Assembly: GCA_944325815.1 (NCBI GenBank)
Contig: CALVBV010000009.1
Span: forward strand, 1-35,471
Length of the DNA: 35,471 nucleotides
Reading direction: 5' to 3'
From: Candidatus Gastranaerophilales bacterium
GTDB taxonomy: Bacteria > Cyanobacteriota > Vampirovibrionia > Gastranaerophilales > Gastranaerophilaceae
The notes below the pieces were generated by a model, which was not told the origin of the DNA, did no database searches, and was given only the letters and a program-made list of their open reading frames with translations. The translations under genes were made by a program, and so were the position numbers. Within the stretch, counting starts at the first letter, position 1; each line of letters begins with the position of its first letter. Below, one piece after another: positions 31,571 to 35,471 of the stretch.

Positions 31571-33059
31571 GCTTACGTTTGCCGGAAGCGCGGCTGGCTT
31601 TAAAGTTATCTATTGCTTTCATAAAATCCTCTTTTGTAATACGGAACAGACTTAAATCAGCCTCCGTAAGCGCATTTTCGTCGAGTTTTTGAAGAATACC
31701 CGCTCTGCTGTAGCCATTCAGGTATGCATCATTAACAATTCTTTTTATGTCAGCACCAGTAACTTCTGCATTAAACATAGCCTGGATAATTTCTTCTTTG
31801 TTAAGGTTTTCATCAAGCGGTTTTTTCCTTGCATGAATATCAAAGATTTTACCTACGCCTTCTCTGTCAGGCTTTTTGAATTCTAAATGTTTGCCAAAAC
31901 GTCCGGAACGCAGAATTGCAGGGTCAATAGCATCTTTATTATTTGTTGCCGCAAGAACAAATACATCATGCTTATTGTCTTCAATGTCTGTCATTAATGT
32001 TAGAATCTGGTTAACAACCTTGTCTCCGTATACATCCTGACCGCCTCTTGCTCTTGCGACTGCGTCAAATTCATCTAAAAATATCAAATACGGCTGATTT
32101 TCTATAGCTTCATCAAACAAATCTCTCCAACCCTTTTCAGAATCTCCGACCCATTTTGATTCAAGCTCAAGACCGTTTAAATATTTGGCATTAATGCCGG
32201 CTTCGTTCTGTAAAGCCTTTGCAACATAAGTTTTTCCGGTTCCCGGAGGACCATGCAAGATATAACCATGGGTTAAATCAATGTTTTCATAAGCCTTCGG
32301 GTTTCTAAGCGGATATAAAATACCCTCTTTAAGTTCCTTGATTACGTTATCAGCTCCTGCCACATCTTTAAACATAACCTGCTGAATAGGCTTTCTATCG
32401 TGATACAATTCTTTTAAAGTTTTTTTATTTTGTCCCTGTATAACCTTTTCTGCTTCTTTTTCAAAATTGAATGCCTGTGCGTACATATACCTGTGAAAGG
32501 CTAAGCTTCTGCTTTTAGGTTTATCAAGAATGCCAAGCTCTTTATCTTTGTATTTTAGTTTATCACCCGGGATTACAAAATAGCTGTCATAGGCGTCTAA
32601 GTAGTATTCTTTTCCGTCAGTGGTTAAGAATAACCTGTCCGGATTTCCATTAATGACTTCTACTTCGTTTAAAGAATTTTTCATAAATCCCAAAATTCCG
32701 GGCGCTTTATCATCTTCAATAAAAAATGCACGCTTAATAACATCTTTTACTCGGGGAATAGAGTTAAGCATAGCGGTCTGCGCGCTTTTTAAGTTTGAGC
32801 CCGTTATAAGCAAGTCTCCATGTTTAAGAAAAGAAAATGCATCCGCAAGCTTTTCTTCCAGAGGAAATTGTTTAACAAGAGCAAGAGCAGCTTTTTCAAT
32901 CTCACCCCTAAAATTTACTTGAAGGCGGTTGTATGTTAAATCTCTTAATTCCAATGGCTTGGAACTTCCAATACTATTCGAATCCACTGTTTTACGCTTG
33001 TTCTGCAATGTGTAGTTTGTGCTGATTGGTGTTAAATTGTTTAGTTTTTGGATTCTCAT
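31548..33059 (-). CDS. AAA+ ATPase with a novel N-terminal region
   Basis: The C-terminal part (about residues 215-490) is a single classical AAA domain: Walker A G-P-P-G-T-G-K-T (270-277), pore loop K-W-V-G-D-S-E-K (302-309), Walker B L-I-F-L-D-E-F-D (325-332), sensor A-T-N-N (371-374) and arginine fingers R-S-G-R-F-G (384-389). The pore loop and single domain resemble the katanin/spastin/Vps4 branch and FtsH-like proteins, but no protease or membrane segment is present. The first about 210 residues match nothing I know; they include a polar start, a V-N-F-R-G motif (48-52) and a probable beta-rich part (about 130-180). It follows a 200-nt structured leader and has a strong GGAGG. It probably remodels or unfolds proteins; the target is unknown. 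Confidence 0.8.
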   Translation of the reverse strand: MRIQKLNNLTPISTNYTLQNKRKTVDSNSIGSSKPLELRDLTYNRLQVNFRGEIEKAALALVKQFPLEEKLADAFSFLKHGDLLITGSNLKSAQTAMLNSIPRVKDVIKRAFFIEDDKAPGILGFMKNSLNEVEVINGNPDRLFLTTDGKEYYLDAYDSYFVIPGDKLKYKDKELGILDKPKSRSLAFHRYMYAQAFNFEKEAEKVIQGQNKKTLKELYHDRKPIQQVMFKDVAGADNVIKELKEGILYPLRNPKAYENIDLTHGYILHGPPGTGKTYVAKALQNEAGINAKYLNGLELESKWVGDSEKGWRDLFDEAIENQPYLIFLDEFDAVARARGGQDVYGDKVVNQILTLMTDIEDNKHDVFVLAATNNKDAIDPAILRSGRFGKHLEFKKPDREGVGKIFDIHARKKPLDENLNKEEIIQAMFNAEVTGADIKRIVNDAYLNGYSRAGILQKLDENALTEADLSLFRITKEDFMKAIDNFKASRASGKRKPIGYNRQ

Positions 33060-33268
33060 TTTACCTCCTCATAAAAATAAATGAACCTGCAGTGTGCCTG
33101 CAGGTTCTTCTGATATAAAAAAAGTGTGTGTGTATTATATCTCCTGCAAGTATAGGGGCGGAATACCAAGGTTCATCACAAGCATAATCACATATAGATG
33201 TGACTTTGATGATAAAATTTGTTTGTTGTTGAAATTAGTCAATTTATGAACCCCTAATCTGATTTATG
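33060..33268 (-). ncRNA. Structured leader or small RNA ahead of the AAA+ gene (candidate)
   Basis: Transcripts from the promoter at 33303-33275 would run about 200 bases without an open frame to the AAA+ ATG. The RNA has a long-range pairing GGTTCAT/ATGAACC (plus-strand 33246-33252 with 33170-33176), a CACAT/ATGTG hairpin inside it (33188-33203), a second TATAAT (33139-33134) and the terminator-like hairpin at 33107-33083. It may be a regulatory leader or a free small RNA. I could not match it to a known riboswitch or to 6S RNA. Confidence 0.4.
33083..33107 (-). terminator. Strong hairpin just before the AAA+ gene (terminator or attenuator)
   Basis: GAACCTGCA (33083-33091) pairs perfectly with TGCAGGTTC (33099-33107), loop of seven bases. 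On the minus strand it is followed by ATTTATTTTTA and then GAGGAGG and the AAA+ start codon. It could end pyrG or leader transcripts and allow only part of them to reach the AAA+ gene. Confidence 0.65.
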
Positions 33269-33274
33269 GTGTCC

Positions 33275-33303
33275 ATAGTACACTATTTTTTAAAACTTGT
33301 CAA
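33275..33303 (-). promoter_or_regulatory. Promoter of the AAA+ leader
   Basis: Minus strand: a perfect TTGACA (33303 to 33298), exactly 17 bases, TACTAT (33280 to 33275) with TG before it. It lies about 215 bases before the start codon. Confidence 0.65.
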
Positions 33304-33321
33304 TACTATAAAAGCGGAATA

Positions 33322-35284
<1,963 letters not shown>

Positions 35285-35321
35285 AGTTTTGTACTCCAAT
35301 AATTATTTATCCTAACATAAA

Positions 35322-35471
35322 CTATTTGATGAGTAAATCTTTTGTTAAAATTACTTTTTGCAAAGTATTAAATTTTCCTTCTTTCAGTTTTACGGTGAGG
35401 TAATTCCGTGTCAAACCTTTATATTTTCCGTCCTTGGCAAGTCTTTTTTCAATTAAAACTTCTGCCTCTTC
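35322..35471 (-). CDS. C-terminal fragment of a TRAM-domain protein, probably MtaB-type tRNA methylthiotransferase
   Basis: The open frame runs from the right edge to a TAG at 35322, giving 49 residues. It reads E-V-L-I-E-K-R, then G-K-Y-K-G-L-T-R-N-Y-L-T-V-K-L, which fits the final TRAM domain of MtaB (e/f-type 2-methylthio-t6A synthase), where a G-x-T-x-N-Y-x-x-V motif is typical. RimO or MiaB relatives are possible. The radical SAM part is outside the window. It ends 38 bases before the gatC start and is on the same strand, so gatC may be transcribed from it. Confidence 0.55.
   Translation of the reverse strand, partial: EEAEVLIEKRLAKDGKYKGLTRNYLTVKLKEGKFNTLQKVILTKDLLIK

Overview
The window is a gene-dense, AT-rich bacterial chromosome segment made almost entirely of housekeeping and lineage-specific genes. 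It has no rRNA, tRNA, CRISPR array, insertion sequence or prophage that I could see. The best guess is a non-photosynthetic relative of Cyanobacteria (Vampirovibrionia/'Melainabacteria', probably the gut order Gastranaerophilales). The pointers are: a clear Ycf23/DUF561 protein, otherwise known mainly from cyanobacteria and algal plastids; a long NusB next to ftsY, as I recall from cyanobacteria; a Thermotoga-type [4Fe-4S] ferredoxin and a DUF2229 protein typical of anaerobes; a SPOR protein implying a Gram-negative-like envelope; and small proteins and an AAA+ ATPase with N-termini that look lineage-specific. The assignment is inference and needs a phylogeny.

Layout. 1-387: C-terminus of a peptidase S74 (tail-fibre chaperone) protein and its terminators. 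412-3223: glycine cleavage operon gcvT-gcvH-gcvPA, without gcvPB. 3252-4520: CNT-family transporter with an altered nucleobase motif. 4497-6560 (-): a 94-aa orphan, a degenerate DUF262 protein and a winged-helix protein; the last two form a tight pair and are the best candidate for an undescribed system. 6697-9459 (-): overlapping cluster HEAT-repeat protein, queC, DUF366, SPOR protein. 9611-10510: small orphan and a secreted trypsin-like protease. 10682-13928 (+): Ycf23-like protein, then rbfA-truB, then an S1-domain protein. 13897-15843 (-): maf, an orphan, a TatD-linked radical SAM protein and a 58-aa ferredoxin. 15928-17109 (-): deoB. 17211-19617 (+): coiled-coil orphan, nusB, a long imperfect palindrome, ftsY. 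19610-20080 (-): ruvC. 20246-22552 (+): DUF2229 protein and a MacB-type permease. 22556-25243 (-): polA. 25356-25697 (+): small membrane protein. 25694-29388 (-): proS-dnaB-mntP operon. 29538-31570 (+): small orphan, ribF, Fmt-like formyltransferase. 31548-33059 (-): AAA+ ATPase behind a ~200-nt structured leader. 33322-34926 (-): pyrG. 35003-35284 (-): gatC. 35322-35471 (-): a TRAM-domain C-terminus, probably MtaB.

How they fit together. Information processing dominates: DnaB, PolA, RuvC, NusB, RbfA, TruB, S1, ProS, GatC, the Fmt-like protein, MtaB, QueC and FtsY. One-carbon, nucleotide and cofactor metabolism is represented by the glycine cleavage genes, DeoB, PyrG, Maf and RibF. Convergent genes usually overlap by a few bases. 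Several terminators start inside the stop codon. Many start sites sit behind TG(n)TATAAT-type promoters. Several reading frames open at an upstream TTG, GTG or ATG that is not the real start; starts were reset from ribosome-binding sites for the winged-helix, S1, polA, 78-aa, pyrG and gatC genes. No gene-free stretch exceeds 300 bases; the longest, 33060-33321, holds the leader described below.
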